DNA of 58,948 nucleotides. It comes from an uncultured Alphaproteobacteria bacterium (lineage in GTDB: Bacteria; Pseudomonadota; Alphaproteobacteria; RF32; CAG-239). Below, in pieces: positions 26,185 to 34,614 of the stretch. Position numbers and translations under genes: made by a program. Location of the stretch: the NCBI GenBank assembly GCA_944393665.1, contig CALYAX010000011.1:1-58948 (forward strand). The letters are read 5' to 3'. The notes under the pieces were generated by a model. The model was not told the DNA's origin and did no database searches. It worked only from the letters and a program-made list of their open reading frames with translations. The stretch's first letter is position 1. Every line of letters starts with the position of its first letter.

Positions 26185-26884
26185 GCTGACAAAATCTGCC
26201 AAGGAAATTACCGGGCGCCATAATCTGGCTGTGCGGGTCAAGACTTCTAAATATAAAAAGAAATCTTCCAACCAGTGGCTGGCGCGGCAGCTGAATGATC
26301 CTTATGTGGCCGAGGCCAAAAGGCTGGGGTATCGCTCGCGGGCGGCGTTTAAGCTGATTCAGCTTGATGAAAAATATAAATTTTTAGGCAAAGGCAAAAC
26401 GATTGTCGATTTGGGCTGCGCACCAGGCGGTTGGACGCAAGTGGCAGTGGAGCGCAACAAAGGCAGCGGTCAGGTGGTGGGAATTGATATTTTGGAAACC
26501 GAGCCGATCAGCGGGGCAACGCTGATTTGTCAGGATTTTACCGAGGCAGGGGCGGCAGAACGCCTGAAAGCTCTGCTGAACGGGGCGCCGGATATTGTGA
26601 TGAGCGATATGGCCGCCAACACCACCGGACATCAGCAGACTGACCATCTGCGGACAATAGGTCTGGTTGAAATGGCGTATGAATTTGCCAAAGAAGTTTT
26701 GGCACCGGGCGGTATTTTTATTGCCAAGGTTTTTCAGGGCGGTGCCGAAGGCGCGCTGCTGGCCGATGTGAAAAAGAATTTTGCCAAGGTCGGGCATTTT
26801 AAGCCTGACTCCAGCAGACAGGGGTCGCCGGAGATTTATTTGGTTGCCCAAGGGTATAAGGGAGCGCGTCCGGCTGGCATCTAG
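26177..26884 (+). CDS. rlmE: 23S rRNA 2'-O-ribose methyltransferase RlmE (FtsJ/RrmJ)
   Basis: 235 residues. A basic, Lys-rich N-terminus (KYKKKSSNQWLARQLNDPYV) leads into the Rossmann methylase: RSRAAFKLIQLDEKY (catalytic Lys), VDLGCAPGGWTQVA (SAM site), VMSDMAANTTGH (catalytic Asp), FIAKVFQGG (catalytic Lys) and a C-terminal Glu in SPEIYLVAQG. In E. coli it methylates U2552 of 23S rRNA. ATG 26177 is used; GTG 26165 is in frame upstream. Confidence 0.95.
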   Translation: MAKLTKSAKEITGRHNLAVRVKTSKYKKKSSNQWLARQLNDPYVAEAKRLGYRSRAAFKLIQLDEKYKFLGKGKTIVDLGCAPGGWTQVAVERNKGSGQVVGIDILETEPISGATLICQDFTEAGAAERLKALLNGAPDIVMSDMAANTTGHQQTDHLRTIGLVEMAYEFAKEVLAPGGIFIAKVFQGGAEGALLADVKKNFAKVGHFKPDSSRQGSPEIYLVAQGYKGARPAGI

Positions 26885-26886
26885 AG

Positions 26887-27000
26887 CAATTTGCTACGGT
26901 CTCGCGCTTGTCATGTACCAGATTGTACACTCGCCCGCACTTGCCTTGCAAATCACTCTATCTGCACACACCGGCCGCACTCCTTCATGGAAAAGGATAT
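26887..27000. repeat. Unusual intergenic segment with two small dyads
   Basis: The 120 bases between rlmE and the rsmB-like gene differ in composition from their surroundings: C-rich on the plus strand and poor in A-runs. They hold two dyads: AGCAA-T-TTGCT at 26885-26895 and TGTAC-CAGATT-GTACA at 26914-26929. The frame is open in phase with the rsmB-like gene but has no ribosome site and reads as an implausible Cys/His-rich leader, so I treat it as non-coding. It may be a dispersed intergenic element; that needs the rest of the genome. Confidence 0.3.
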
Positions 27001-27004
27001 AATC

Positions 27005-28219
27005 ATGCAAAATGGAGCGCGTTATCAGGCGGTTTTGGAATTAATCACCGAGATTTTCCGGGATATGAAGCCGGCAGATGGAATCATCAATGATTATCTG
27101 CGGGCGCGTAAGTATATCGGTTCCAAAGACCGGCGTTTTATTACGGAGTTGACCTGGCAGATTATCCGCAACCGGATGAAACTGACGTTTGATGCCGGTT
27201 CCAATCAGCCGCGGCGGATTTTGCTGACGGCAGTCCGTGACAGATTAGACGAGGTTTTTGACGGCAGTCCGTATGGTTTGGCGCCGCTGACCGATGAGGA
27301 AAAAGCCTGGCTGGAGAAAAATGACGACGAGGTTTATCCCGATTATGTTGAGGCCGAATGTCCGGAGTGGCTGTTTGCCAAAATTAAGAATGTCGATTTA
27401 TGTAAAGCACTGAATGTTCCGGCTCCGGCAGATTTCAGAGTCAATCTGCATTCGCGGGGAGAAGTGCTGCGCCGTTTGCAAAGCGAAGGGATTGAGATGG
27501 CGCCGACGCCGTATTCGCCGCTGGGGCTGCGTTGTGAGCAGCGTCTGGCTCTCGGCAATTGTATGGCTTATCAGGAGGGCTGGCTGGAAGTTCAGGATGA
27601 AGCCTCCCAGCTGGCCGCGTTGTTGTGTGATGTCCGCCCGGAGCATAAAATTATGGATTTTTGCTGCGGCGCCGGCGGCAAAAGCCTGGCTCTGGCTCAT
27701 CTGCTTGGCAATCAGGGAAAAATTTTGGCTCATGACGTGAATGCCAAACGGCTGGAAGCGATCAAACCGCGGTTGCAGCGGCTGGGTATCAAAAATATTG
27801 AACTGACAGAACTGGTTGCCGACAGTGACCGGGATTTTGACCGCTTTATTATTGATGCTCCCTGCTCAGGCACCGGAACCTGGCGCCGTGCTCCGGACGG
27901 GAAATTCCGTTTATCGCCGGCAATGTTGGAAAATCTGACACGTACCCAGTCGGAGATTCTTGAAAAGGCAGTTCTCAAAGTTAAAGCCGGGGGACGGATT
28001 ATATATATTACCTGTTCGGTTTTGGCAGAAGAAAATGAGCAGATTATTGACAAGTTTGCGGCGGCCCATCCGGAATTTGCCCCGGTTAATCTGCGTCAAA
28101 TCTGGGAGAAGTTCACAGAGGCACCGTATCCGCACCGTTCGGAAAAGATGCTCCGCATGTCGCCCCTGACAACAGGTACGGATGGTTTTTTTATTGCCGT
28201 TTTGGAAAAATGCGCCTGA
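27005..28219 (+). CDS. RsmB/NOP-family rRNA (cytosine-5) methyltransferase
   Basis: 404 residues. The N-terminal 140 residues are a NusB-like helical RNA-binding domain (YQAVLELITEIFRDMKP, RFITELTWQIIRNRMKL). The C-terminal half is the m5C methylase: MDFCCGAGGKSLALAHLL (SAM), FIIDAPCSGTGTWRRAPD (motif IV, Cys-releasing) and IIYITCSVLAEENE (motif VI, nucleophile Cys). Probably methylates 16S rRNA like RsmB. ATG 27005 follows AAAAGGAT; the longer frame from 26891 enters the unusual intergenic segment and is rejected. It converges on the FlhB-like gene, with three bases between stops. Confidence 0.9.
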   Translation: MQNGARYQAVLELITEIFRDMKPADGIINDYLRARKYIGSKDRRFITELTWQIIRNRMKLTFDAGSNQPRRILLTAVRDRLDEVFDGSPYGLAPLTDEEKAWLEKNDDEVYPDYVEAECPEWLFAKIKNVDLCKALNVPAPADFRVNLHSRGEVLRRLQSEGIEMAPTPYSPLGLRCEQRLALGNCMAYQEGWLEVQDEASQLAALLCDVRPEHKIMDFCCGAGGKSLALAHLLGNQGKILAHDVNAKRLEAIKPRLQRLGIKNIELTELVADSDRDFDRFIIDAPCSGTGTWRRAPDGKFRLSPAMLENLTRTQSEILEKAVLKVKAGGRIIYITCSVLAEENEQIIDKFAAAHPEFAPVNLRQIWEKFTEAPYPHRSEKMLRMSPLTTGTDGFFIAVLEKCA

Positions 28220-28222
28220 GGC

Positions 28223-28540
28223 TTAGTCAGATATTTTGCCGTTTAGCCGGTAAATATAGGAAATGATTTCGGCAACGGCGGCAAAGGCCTCGATGGGAAT
28301 TTCCTGATTGATGTCAACGGCTTTCAAAATTTGCAGCAAATCCGCATCCTGATGGATTTCAATTCCCTGGTCAAGGGCTATTTCGATAATTTTGGCGGCA
28401 ATCGGTCCCTGGCCTTTGGCGAGGACGACCGGGGCGTTATGCTGTTCCTGGTCGTAGCCGAGCGCAACCGCATAATCTGGGGATAACCCCGTTTGCGGGT
28501 TGTTTGGCGGCGAATTTCGGGTATTATCAGATTCAGACAT
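28223..28540 (-). CDS. FlhB C-terminal domain homologue
   Basis: 105 residues matching only the cytoplasmic domain of FlhB/YscU export-switch proteins: PDYAVALGYDQEQHNAPVVL, GPIAAKIIEIALDQGI, LLQILKAVDINQEIPIEAFA and AEIISYIYRLNGKI. The autocleavage NPTH of full FlhB is absent and there are no membrane helices. Such stand-alone proteins occur in several flagellated bacteria and may modulate export substrate choice. It is divergent from flgB, sharing the 132-bp region with the sigma-54 promoter, which supports a flagellar role. Confidence 0.85.
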   Translation of the reverse strand: MSESDNTRNSPPNNPQTGLSPDYAVALGYDQEQHNAPVVLAKGQGPIAAKIIEIALDQGIEIHQDADLLQILKAVDINQEIPIEAFAAVAEIISYIYRLNGKISD

Positions 28541-28608
28541 CAGGTTATTCCAACTTATTCCTTTTCTTTAATGTACGGCCAGAAGCGCCAAATAGCAAGT
28601 GGTTTAGT

Positions 28609-28624
28609 TGGCATAATTTTTGCA
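28609..28624 (+). promoter_or_regulatory. Sigma-54 promoter of flgBC-fliE
   Basis: TGGCATAATTTTTGCA has the invariant GG and GC with exactly the -24/-12 spacing and 14 of 16 positions compatible with TGGCACGRNNNTTGCW. It ends 48 bases before flgB. Sigma-54 with an FlbD-type activator drives middle flagellar genes in Caulobacter and relatives. Confidence 0.75.
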
Positions 28625-28672
28625 TGTTTTTGTATGTGGGGACATACAACAATATTGGGGAGTTCTTAACAA

Positions 28673-29071
28673 ATGGATTTGAAAAATCTTTCCGTTTTCA
28701 GCATGGCGAATCAGAACATGCAATATTTGTCGGCTAAGGAAAAAGTAATTGCCGGCAATATTGCCAATGCCAGCACGCCCGGCTATCTCCCGCAGGATAT
28801 TGAAAAGCCTGATTTCGGCAATGCCGTAACGGCCAATCTGCAAATGAAAGTTACCAATCCCAAGCATTTAACGGGGGCTCATCATAACGGCGGCTATAAG
28901 GTTTATACGCCGCGCCCGGATTCCGCGCTGACGATTGACGGAAACGGCGTGATTCTGGAAGAGCAGATGAATGAGGCCAGCAAAGCCAGTTCGGAATATA
29001 AGCGGATGATTACGATTTATAATAAATATAAGTCGATGATTCAGCTTGCTAACACCAAGATCAGCGCCTAG
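28673..29071 (+). CDS. flgB: Flagellar proximal rod protein FlgB
   Basis: 132 residues, normal for FlgB. The N-terminal rod motif is KEKVIAGNIANASTPGYLPQ and the C-terminal helix is SSEYKRMITIYNKYKSMIQLA. It lacks a cleaved signal because rod proteins go through the flagellar type III exporter. First gene of flgB-flgC-fliE behind the sigma-54 promoter; no purine-rich ribosome site is strong (AACAA before ATG). Confidence 0.93.
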   Translation: MDLKNLSVFSMANQNMQYLSAKEKVIAGNIANASTPGYLPQDIEKPDFGNAVTANLQMKVTNPKHLTGAHHNGGYKVYTPRPDSALTIDGNGVILEEQMNEASKASSEYKRMITIYNKYKSMIQLANTKISA

Positions 29072-29082
29072 GAGGTCTGAAG

Positions 29083-29496
29083 ATGGCAGGTAATTTATCA
29101 GTCAGCGCCGATATCGCAGCTTCAGGGATGAAAGCCCAGGCGGAGCGTTTGAAGGTTATTGCGCAGAATATGGCCAATGTTGATTCTATTTCCACTACGC
29201 CGGGAGGTGAGCCCTACCGCCGCCAGGTGGTCAGTTTTCAGAATTATGTCGACCGGGCTACCGGGGCCGAGATGGTGCGCGTGGATAAGGTGGTGCAGGA
29301 TATGTCAGGTTTTGACAAGAAGTATGCGCCGGGACATCCGGGAGCTGATGCTTACGGCTATGTTAATCTGCCCAATGTTAACCCATTGGTGGAAATGATG
29401 GATATGAAAGAAGCCCAGCGCGCTTATGATGCCAATATGAATATGATGAAAACCGCACGGGAGATGAATTCCAGCGTGCTGGATATTTTGAAATAA
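29083..29496 (+). CDS. flgC: Flagellar proximal rod protein FlgC
   Basis: 137 residues. Typical FlgC: SADIAASGMKAQAERLKVIA, then QNMANVDS (rod motif), the GYVNLPNVNPLVEMMDMKEA stretch and the coiled C-terminal helix YDANMNMMKTAREMNSSVLD. Lies 11 bases after flgB with AGGAGG before the ATG. Builds the rod with FlgB, FlgF and FliE. Confidence 0.95.
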   Translation: MAGNLSVSADIAASGMKAQAERLKVIAQNMANVDSISTTPGGEPYRRQVVSFQNYVDRATGAEMVRVDKVVQDMSGFDKKYAPGHPGADAYGYVNLPNVNPLVEMMDMKEAQRAYDANMNMMKTAREMNSSVLDILK

Positions 29497-29512
29497 GTAA
29501 AGGGGAAAAGTT

Positions 29513-29833
29513 GTGGTAAACAGTATTACAAATGCTTTGAATGCTTATCAGCAGGCTCTGGGGCGGATTAACGGCCAGACCGGACAGATTGCCGCCCCCG
29601 AACAAACCAAACCGGCAGCCGGTTTTGGCGAGATGGTCAGATCAGCGATTGAAAATACCGTTGATGCCCAGAATCAAGCCGAAAAGGTAACAATAGCCGG
29701 AATTCAGGGCAAAGCCGATATTCAGGATGTGGTTTTGGCCGTTGCCAATGCCGAAACGGCGCTCGAAACAGTCGTTGCCGTGCGTGATACGGCAATTAAA
29801 GCTTATAATACCATTATGCAAATGCCGATGTAA
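29513..29833 (+). CDS. fliE: Flagellar hook-basal body protein FliE
   Basis: 106 residues starting at GTG with AGGGGA upstream. The C-terminal signature is FGEMVRSAIENTVDAQNQAE, then KADIQDVVLAVANAETALET and VRDTAIKAYNTIMQMPM, as in FliE, which links the MS ring to the rod. Third and last gene of the unit; a hairpin terminator follows 18 bases later. The usual next genes (fliQ, fliR, flhB) are not here. Confidence 0.94.
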   Translation: MVNSITNALNAYQQALGRINGQTGQIAAPEQTKPAAGFGEMVRSAIENTVDAQNQAEKVTIAGIQGKADIQDVVLAVANAETALETVVAVRDTAIKAYNTIMQMPM

Positions 29834-29850
29834 GCTGTGATGATTTTTTA

Positions 29851-29883
29851 TAAAGGCCGGAATTTATTTTCGGCCTTTATTTT
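29851..29883 (+). terminator. Terminator after fliE
   Basis: TAAAGGCCG pairs with CGGCCTTTA around a T-rich loop, followed by TTTTA. Confidence 0.85.
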
Positions 29884-30000
29884 ACCGGATATTATATTTA
29901 TAAAAAATGACAGGGGGAGAGGGCAGGCGGTTGTCATGCCTGACGCGGAATGCCGGGCGGCGTTTGCTGTATCTGGAGGGTACACAGCAATATTTGGCGA

Positions 30001-30029
30001 TTGACTTTTCATTAAAATTGCTTTGTTAT
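30001..30029 (+). promoter_or_regulatory. Possible promoter for the opg operon
   Basis: TTGACT, 17-bp spacer, TGTTAT, 38 bases before opgG. The preceding 110 bases (29890-30000) hold no gene. Confidence 0.45.
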
Positions 30030-30067
30030 AACGAGAAGAAAATTTTAATTCAGGACTGGGGACGTTA

Positions 30068-31651
30068 ATGTTATTGAGAAAAAACAAACTGGTTATTGTT
30101 GCAGCCGCCGCTTTAATCGGAGCCGGGATCGGTTTGTTTCCGCAGATTAAAAAATATATGGAAACTGCCGCTGAACCGGAAATTATTGATGCGGGGGCAA
30201 AATTTGATTCTCAGCTGATTGTTGAAAAGGCCCGCCAGCTGGCACAAAGTTCATATCTGGCGCCGGAAGATAATATTCCGGCGGAACTAAAGGCGCTAAC
30301 CTATGACCAGCACCGGGATATCCGTTTTGTCCGGGAGAACGGTCCCTGGTATAATCAGCGCCGGCCTTTTGAAATACAGTTTTTCCATTTGGGGGCATTA
30401 TTTAAAACACCGGTATTAATGAATGAAATTGTCGGAGGGAAAGTCCGTCCAATGGCTTATTCTTCCGGTTTTTTTGATTACGGAAAAAATCAGCTTGACG
30501 GTTCCGAGTTCAAAAATCTGGGTTATGCGGGATTCCGGCTGCATTATCCCCTGAACAAAGCATCATATTTTGATGAATTGGTTTCTTTTTTGGGAGCCAG
30601 TTATTTTCGTGCGCTGGGGCAAGGGCAGAAATATGGTTTGTCGGCCCGCGGACTGGCTATTGATACGGCAGTACAGACCGGGGAGGAATTTCCGCTGTTT
30701 CGGGAGTTTTGGATTGAAAAACCGCGGCGGAATGCGGCAGAAATCCGTGTTTATGCTTTGTTAGACAGTCCGAGTGTGACCGGAGCTTACAGCTTTGTTA
30801 TACAACCCGGATTATCCACAACCATGGACGTGGATGCCACTTTGTTTCCGCGCAAAAATATCAATAAGCTGGGAGTTGCCCCGCTGACTTCAATGTTTTT
30901 GTTTGGTGAAAATAACAAGCATCTTTTTGACGATCACCGCCCGGAAGTTCATGACAGTGACGGATTGCTGGTCTGGAACGGAAAGAACGAGTGGCTGTGG
31001 CGTCCGCTGGATAATTCAAAATACCTGCGGATATCGGCGTTTTTAGATGAAAATCCCAGAGGTTTCGGTTTGTTGCAAAGAGACAGGGATCCGGCACATT
31101 ATTTGGATTTTGAAGCTCATTATGAACAGCGGCCCAGCGCCTGGGTTGAGCCTTTGGACGGATGGGGCAAAGGAATGGTGCAGCTGGTGGAGATTCCTTC
31201 GCAACAGGAAATTCACGACAATATTGTGGCTTTTTGGGTTCCTGAAGAGCCGATTGAGGCCGGCAAAGCCTATCATTTCCGTTACCGCCTGCACTGGACC
31301 GGCGATGCCCCGGTTAGAAGCGGACTGGCAAAAGTTACGGCGACTTACACCGGGATCGGGGGTGTTTCCGGAATGCTGGAAACCGACAAGCGTAAATTTG
31401 TGATTGATTTTTCTGCCCCGGACAATATTCCATCCCTCAAAGAATCGATTGAAAAAGGGGAAATTTTACCTGATATTTCAGTATCTGAGGGTAAAATACC
31501 GGGCGTCCATCTGATTTATAACCCGGTTACCAAGGCACCGACGCTGTATATGGATTATCAGCCTAACGGGAAAACATCTGAAATGCGCATTTCTCTTAAA
31601 CAGGGTGAGAAAACAATTTCCGAAGTATGGAGTTATCAATGGTTGCCATAA
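30068..31651 (+). CDS. opgG: Periplasmic glucan biosynthesis protein OpgG (MdoG)
   Basis: 527 residues with an N-terminal export signal (LVIVAAAALIGAGIGLFPQ). The remainder is the MdoG fold: FDSQLIVEKARQLAQSSYLA, LTYDQHRDIRFV, IQFFHLGALFKTPV, FLGASYFRALGQGQKYGLSA and the late GDAPVRSGLAKVTATYTGIG. OpgG acts in the periplasm on the backbone or branching of osmoregulated periplasmic glucans made by OpgH. Followed by a 147-aa unknown gene and opgH, all overlapping. Confidence 0.94.
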   Translation: MLLRKNKLVIVAAAALIGAGIGLFPQIKKYMETAAEPEIIDAGAKFDSQLIVEKARQLAQSSYLAPEDNIPAELKALTYDQHRDIRFVRENGPWYNQRRPFEIQFFHLGALFKTPVLMNEIVGGKVRPMAYSSGFFDYGKNQLDGSEFKNLGYAGFRLHYPLNKASYFDELVSFLGASYFRALGQGQKYGLSARGLAIDTAVQTGEEFPLFREFWIEKPRRNAAEIRVYALLDSPSVTGAYSFVIQPGLSTTMDVDATLFPRKNINKLGVAPLTSMFLFGENNKHLFDDHRPEVHDSDGLLVWNGKNEWLWRPLDNSKYLRISAFLDENPRGFGLLQRDRDPAHYLDFEAHYEQRPSAWVEPLDGWGKGMVQLVEIPSQQEIHDNIVAFWVPEEPIEAGKAYHFRYRLHWTGDAPVRSGLAKVTATYTGIGGVSGMLETDKRKFVIDFSAPDNIPSLKESIEKGEILPDISVSEGKIPGVHLIYNPVTKAPTLYMDYQPNGKTSEMRISLKQGEKTISEVWSYQWLP

Positions 31652-32082
31652 AGATTCAGAGACTGGAGGATATTGTTGCCGCTTATTTGCAAAATCTGGG
31701 CTGGTCCGGCACAGCCCTGCAGACCGGCGTTGAAAAGCTATCGGCAGTTTTGGGGGCAGGCTTTGACGGTGATGTCCTGAAAGCGCTGGACGAACAGTTT
31801 TATAAGGCTGCAGTGCAGATTGTTAAAAACCGCAGATTAAACAAAGAGCAGAAGCTGGCGGCGTTTAAATTGGCATTTCTACTGGCAGGCGGCGGAAACA
31901 AGTGGCCGGTAGAAATTTTTCTGGGTGATAAGATTGATCCGGAGGTAAAGGACTGCCTGCAAAAATATCTTCATGACACGGCGCCTGATTACAAGATATC
32001 GACGATGATGCCGCAGCCGATAGAAATGCCGCATCCGGCGATGTTGTTGAAAAAATGTTATTTTAGCAAAAAGGCTTCCTGA
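31639..32082 (+). CDS. Unknown protein encoded between opgG and opgH (147 aa)
   Basis: 147 residues, soluble and mostly helical (IQRLEDIVAAYLQNLGWSG, ALDEQFYKAAVQIVKNRRLN), with a Pro/Met-rich tail (MMPQPIEMPHPAMLLKK). ATG 31639 is preferred because GGAG lies 6 bases upstream; it overlaps the opgG stop. The TGA stop overlaps the opgH ATG (ATGA-like TGATG), so all three genes are translationally coupled. E. coli has no gene between opgG and opgH. No family recognised; context suggests a role in periplasmic glucan synthesis or its control. Confidence 0.8.
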   Translation: MVAIKIQRLEDIVAAYLQNLGWSGTALQTGVEKLSAVLGAGFDGDVLKALDEQFYKAAVQIVKNRRLNKEQKLAAFKLAFLLAGGGNKWPVEIFLGDKIDPEVKDCLQKYLHDTAPDYKISTMMPQPIEMPHPAMLLKKCYFSKKAS

Positions 32083-34121
32083 TGAGCGAAAATTTGATAC
32101 ATCTTAATCCTGAAAGGGTCAGAAACCGCCGTTTCAAGGTTTTCGGGCTGATGATTTTCTCCACGCTGCTGGCGACGTTGAAATGGACGGCCGTGATTCC
32201 GACGGATTCCGAGCCGTGGACCAGGTTTTTGATGGTTCTGCTGTTTGTTTTAACCTTTGGCTGGATTGCTTTGTTTTTTTGGTCGAGCGTGTTCGGATTT
32301 ATTGAACTGCTTAAAAAAAGCAAAGTCCCGGGAATTATCTGGCCGGGGAAAGGAGCCGGTATTCACAGCCGGACAGCGGTATTGATGCCAGTCTATAATG
32401 AATCTCCGGCCGGGACGATGGCCAATTTGCTGGCAATGGCTGACGAACTGGATAAAACCGGGCAGGCCGGGGCTTTTGATATCTTCATTTTGAGCGATAC
32501 CACCAATCCCAAAGTGTGGGTTGAAGAGGAACGAATCTGGCTGGAGGCCAGAAAACTGCTGCCGGAAAAAATTAATTTATTTTACCGCCGCCGGCCGATG
32601 AATCTGGCCCGCAAAAGTGGTAATATTGAAGATTTCTGCAATAAATGGGGTGCCGGATATGATTTCATGATTGTTTTGGACGCTGATAGTTTGGTTTGCG
32701 GAGAAACCATGGTTAAAATGGTGCAGCTGATGGAAGCTAACCCCAAAACAGGAATTATTCAGGCGCCGCCGTTGTGTGTGAACAAACATTCGCTGTTTGC
32801 ACGGATACAGCAATTTGCCGGCAAAGTTTACGGACCGGTTGTGGCTGCCGGTTTGGCTTATTGGCAGGTTGGCGACAGCAATTACTGGGGCCATAATGCG
32901 ATTATCCGGGTAAGGGCTTTTATAGATTGCTGCGGGTTGCCGGTTTTGAAAGGGCGGGCTCCTTTCGGCGGTCATATTCTGAGCCATGATTTTGTGGAAG
33001 CGGCTTTGATCCGCCGCGGCGGCTGGGCGGCGTGGCTGCTGCCGGAACTCAAAGGCAGTTATGAGGAATGTCCGCCGACGATGATTGATTTTGCCGTGCG
33101 TGACCGGCGCTGGTGCCAGGGAAATATGCAGCATATGAAGGTTTTGATTTCAAAGGGGCTGCATCCGGTGTCGCGGATACATTTTATTATCGGGATTATG
33201 TCTTATTTGTCTTCGCCTTTATGGCTGGGCTTTTTGCTGGTGGGTCTTGCTATCGCACTGGGACATGAAATTTTTCCCCCGGTTTATTTTCCCGAGGCAC
33301 GGACGCTGTTTCCGACCTGGCCGATCTTTGACAAGACTGGTACGATAACTTTGTTCGGAATTTCAATGTTTATGCTGTTTTTCCCGAAATTTATGGGCTT
33401 GATTGTTTATGAGATTCAAAATAAAGGTTCAAAAATCGGAAGCCGTCTGGGGGCGTTTAAATCGGTTTGGGGCGAGATGTTTATCAGTGCACTGATGGCC
33501 CCGGTGATGATGATGTTTCAGAGTAAATTTGTTTTGGATATCTTTTTGGGGCGTTCAGTCAGCTGGAATACCCAGAACCGCGGAGATAACGCAACCTCTT
33601 TCCGCCAGGCAGCGGAGAGGCATTTCTGGCATACGGCTCTGGGCATTGCAACGACAGTGATTGTCTGGTTGTATGCCCGGGAGCTGTTTTGGTGGATGCT
33701 GCCGATTACAACAGGCCTGATGCTGTCGATTCCGGTGTCAATGCTGACCTCATATGAAAGCTTGGGACGGTGGTGCCGGAAACATAACTGGTTTATGATT
33801 CCCGAAGAAATCAATGAGCCGGAAATTATACGCCTGGCGCGGCATTATGCCCGCAAGCTGTCCCGGGGCAAGGTTGCAGAGCAGGGTGCCGCCCTGGTGG
33901 TTTGCAATGGAATGATGAACGCGCTGCATTTGCTGATGCTTCCGGTAAATGGCCCGGCTCCGGAGATTTCCGCCAAGGATTTGGAATCTGCCCAGATAAA
34001 GCTGGAAAGTTATATAAATCACGGAATTGTTCCGGAATGGAGCCGGGAAGAAGAAATAGCCCTGTTATACAGTCCGGAAGTTTTGAAAAAAGCCCATCTG
34101 GCTTTGCAGCTGGCAGCTTAA
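32082..34121 (+). CDS. opgH: Membrane glucosyltransferase OpgH (MdoH)
   Basis: A 679-residue family 2 transferase in the inner membrane. Two N-terminal membrane helices flank residues 20-75, then the GT-A domain: VLMPVYNESPAGTMANLLAM, FDIFILSDTTNP, MIVLDADSLVCGETMV (DxD), GHILSHDFVEAALIRRGGW and RDRRWCQGNMQH (QxxRW-type). Several helices follow, and a cytoplasmic C-terminal part. It uses UDP-glucose to make and export beta-1,2-glucan chains. Shorter than E. coli OpgH (about 850), mainly at the N-terminus, the region that in E. coli binds FtsZ. Confidence 0.94.
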   Translation: MSENLIHLNPERVRNRRFKVFGLMIFSTLLATLKWTAVIPTDSEPWTRFLMVLLFVLTFGWIALFFWSSVFGFIELLKKSKVPGIIWPGKGAGIHSRTAVLMPVYNESPAGTMANLLAMADELDKTGQAGAFDIFILSDTTNPKVWVEEERIWLEARKLLPEKINLFYRRRPMNLARKSGNIEDFCNKWGAGYDFMIVLDADSLVCGETMVKMVQLMEANPKTGIIQAPPLCVNKHSLFARIQQFAGKVYGPVVAAGLAYWQVGDSNYWGHNAIIRVRAFIDCCGLPVLKGRAPFGGHILSHDFVEAALIRRGGWAAWLLPELKGSYEECPPTMIDFAVRDRRWCQGNMQHMKVLISKGLHPVSRIHFIIGIMSYLSSPLWLGFLLVGLAIALGHEIFPPVYFPEARTLFPTWPIFDKTGTITLFGISMFMLFFPKFMGLIVYEIQNKGSKIGSRLGAFKSVWGEMFISALMAPVMMMFQSKFVLDIFLGRSVSWNTQNRGDNATSFRQAAERHFWHTALGIATTVIVWLYARELFWWMLPITTGLMLSIPVSMLTSYESLGRWCRKHNWFMIPEEINEPEIIRLARHYARKLSRGKVAEQGAALVVCNGMMNALHLLMLPVNGPAPEISAKDLESAQIKLESYINHGIVPEWSREEEIALLYSPEVLKKAHLALQLAA

Positions 34122-34507
34122 ATCATAAGTTCTTTTAAGCGCCGGACAATCGGGAGGTCCGCTGCGGCAAAGTCATAGCCGTCCAGTTCTTCCGGCGCGG
34201 CCCAGGCATAGTTTTTATGTTCGGAAGGACGGATACCGCTGCCGGGCAGGAGTTCCGCAAAATAAGCCTGCAGTTCAAAAGATCCCCATTCGTAATCAAA
34301 GCGTGATGACATAATGAATTTTCCGACCCGGACATCGGCGCCGAGTTCTTCTTTGATTTCACGAATGAGGCATTGTTCTATCGTTTCGCCGGGCTCCTGT
34401 TTGCCGCCGGGAAATTCCCATTGCAGCGGGGGTTTTTTATCCGCCGGGCGCTGAGCGATAAATACTTTGCCGTCTTTTACAATTACCGCTGCTGAAACGA
34501 TTTTCAT
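34118..34507 (-). CDS. mutT: MutT-like Nudix hydrolase
   Basis: 129 residues. The Nudix box GGKQEPGETIEQCLIREIKE plus ELGA (about residues 37-60) is complete, preceded by QWEFPGG as in MutT-type 8-oxo-dGTP pyrophosphatases. Opens MKIVSAAVIVKDGKVFIAQR. It would remove oxidised GTP/dGTP from the nucleotide pool. The 3' end overlaps opgH by four bases in convergent orientation. GAGG precedes the ATG. Confidence 0.9.
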   Translation of the reverse strand: MKIVSAAVIVKDGKVFIAQRPADKKPPLQWEFPGGKQEPGETIEQCLIREIKEELGADVRVGKFIMSSRFDYEWGSFELQAYFAELLPGSGIRPSEHKNYAWAAPEELDGYDFAAADLPIVRRLKELMI

Positions 34508-34614
34508 GGTTTAACCTCCGTCCTGTTGTTTATCCTTTGGTTGTAACTTATTGATTCAGCGGTGTCAATGACTATATCTGCCAGGTAGATTACCAATTCT
34601 TTAGGAGATAAAAT

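Noticed and set aside
26891..27004. 38-residue N-terminal extension of the rsmB-like protein
   Set aside because: Cys/His-rich leader without a ribosome site, whereas ATG 27005 has AAAAGGAT upstream and starts at the NusB-like domain.
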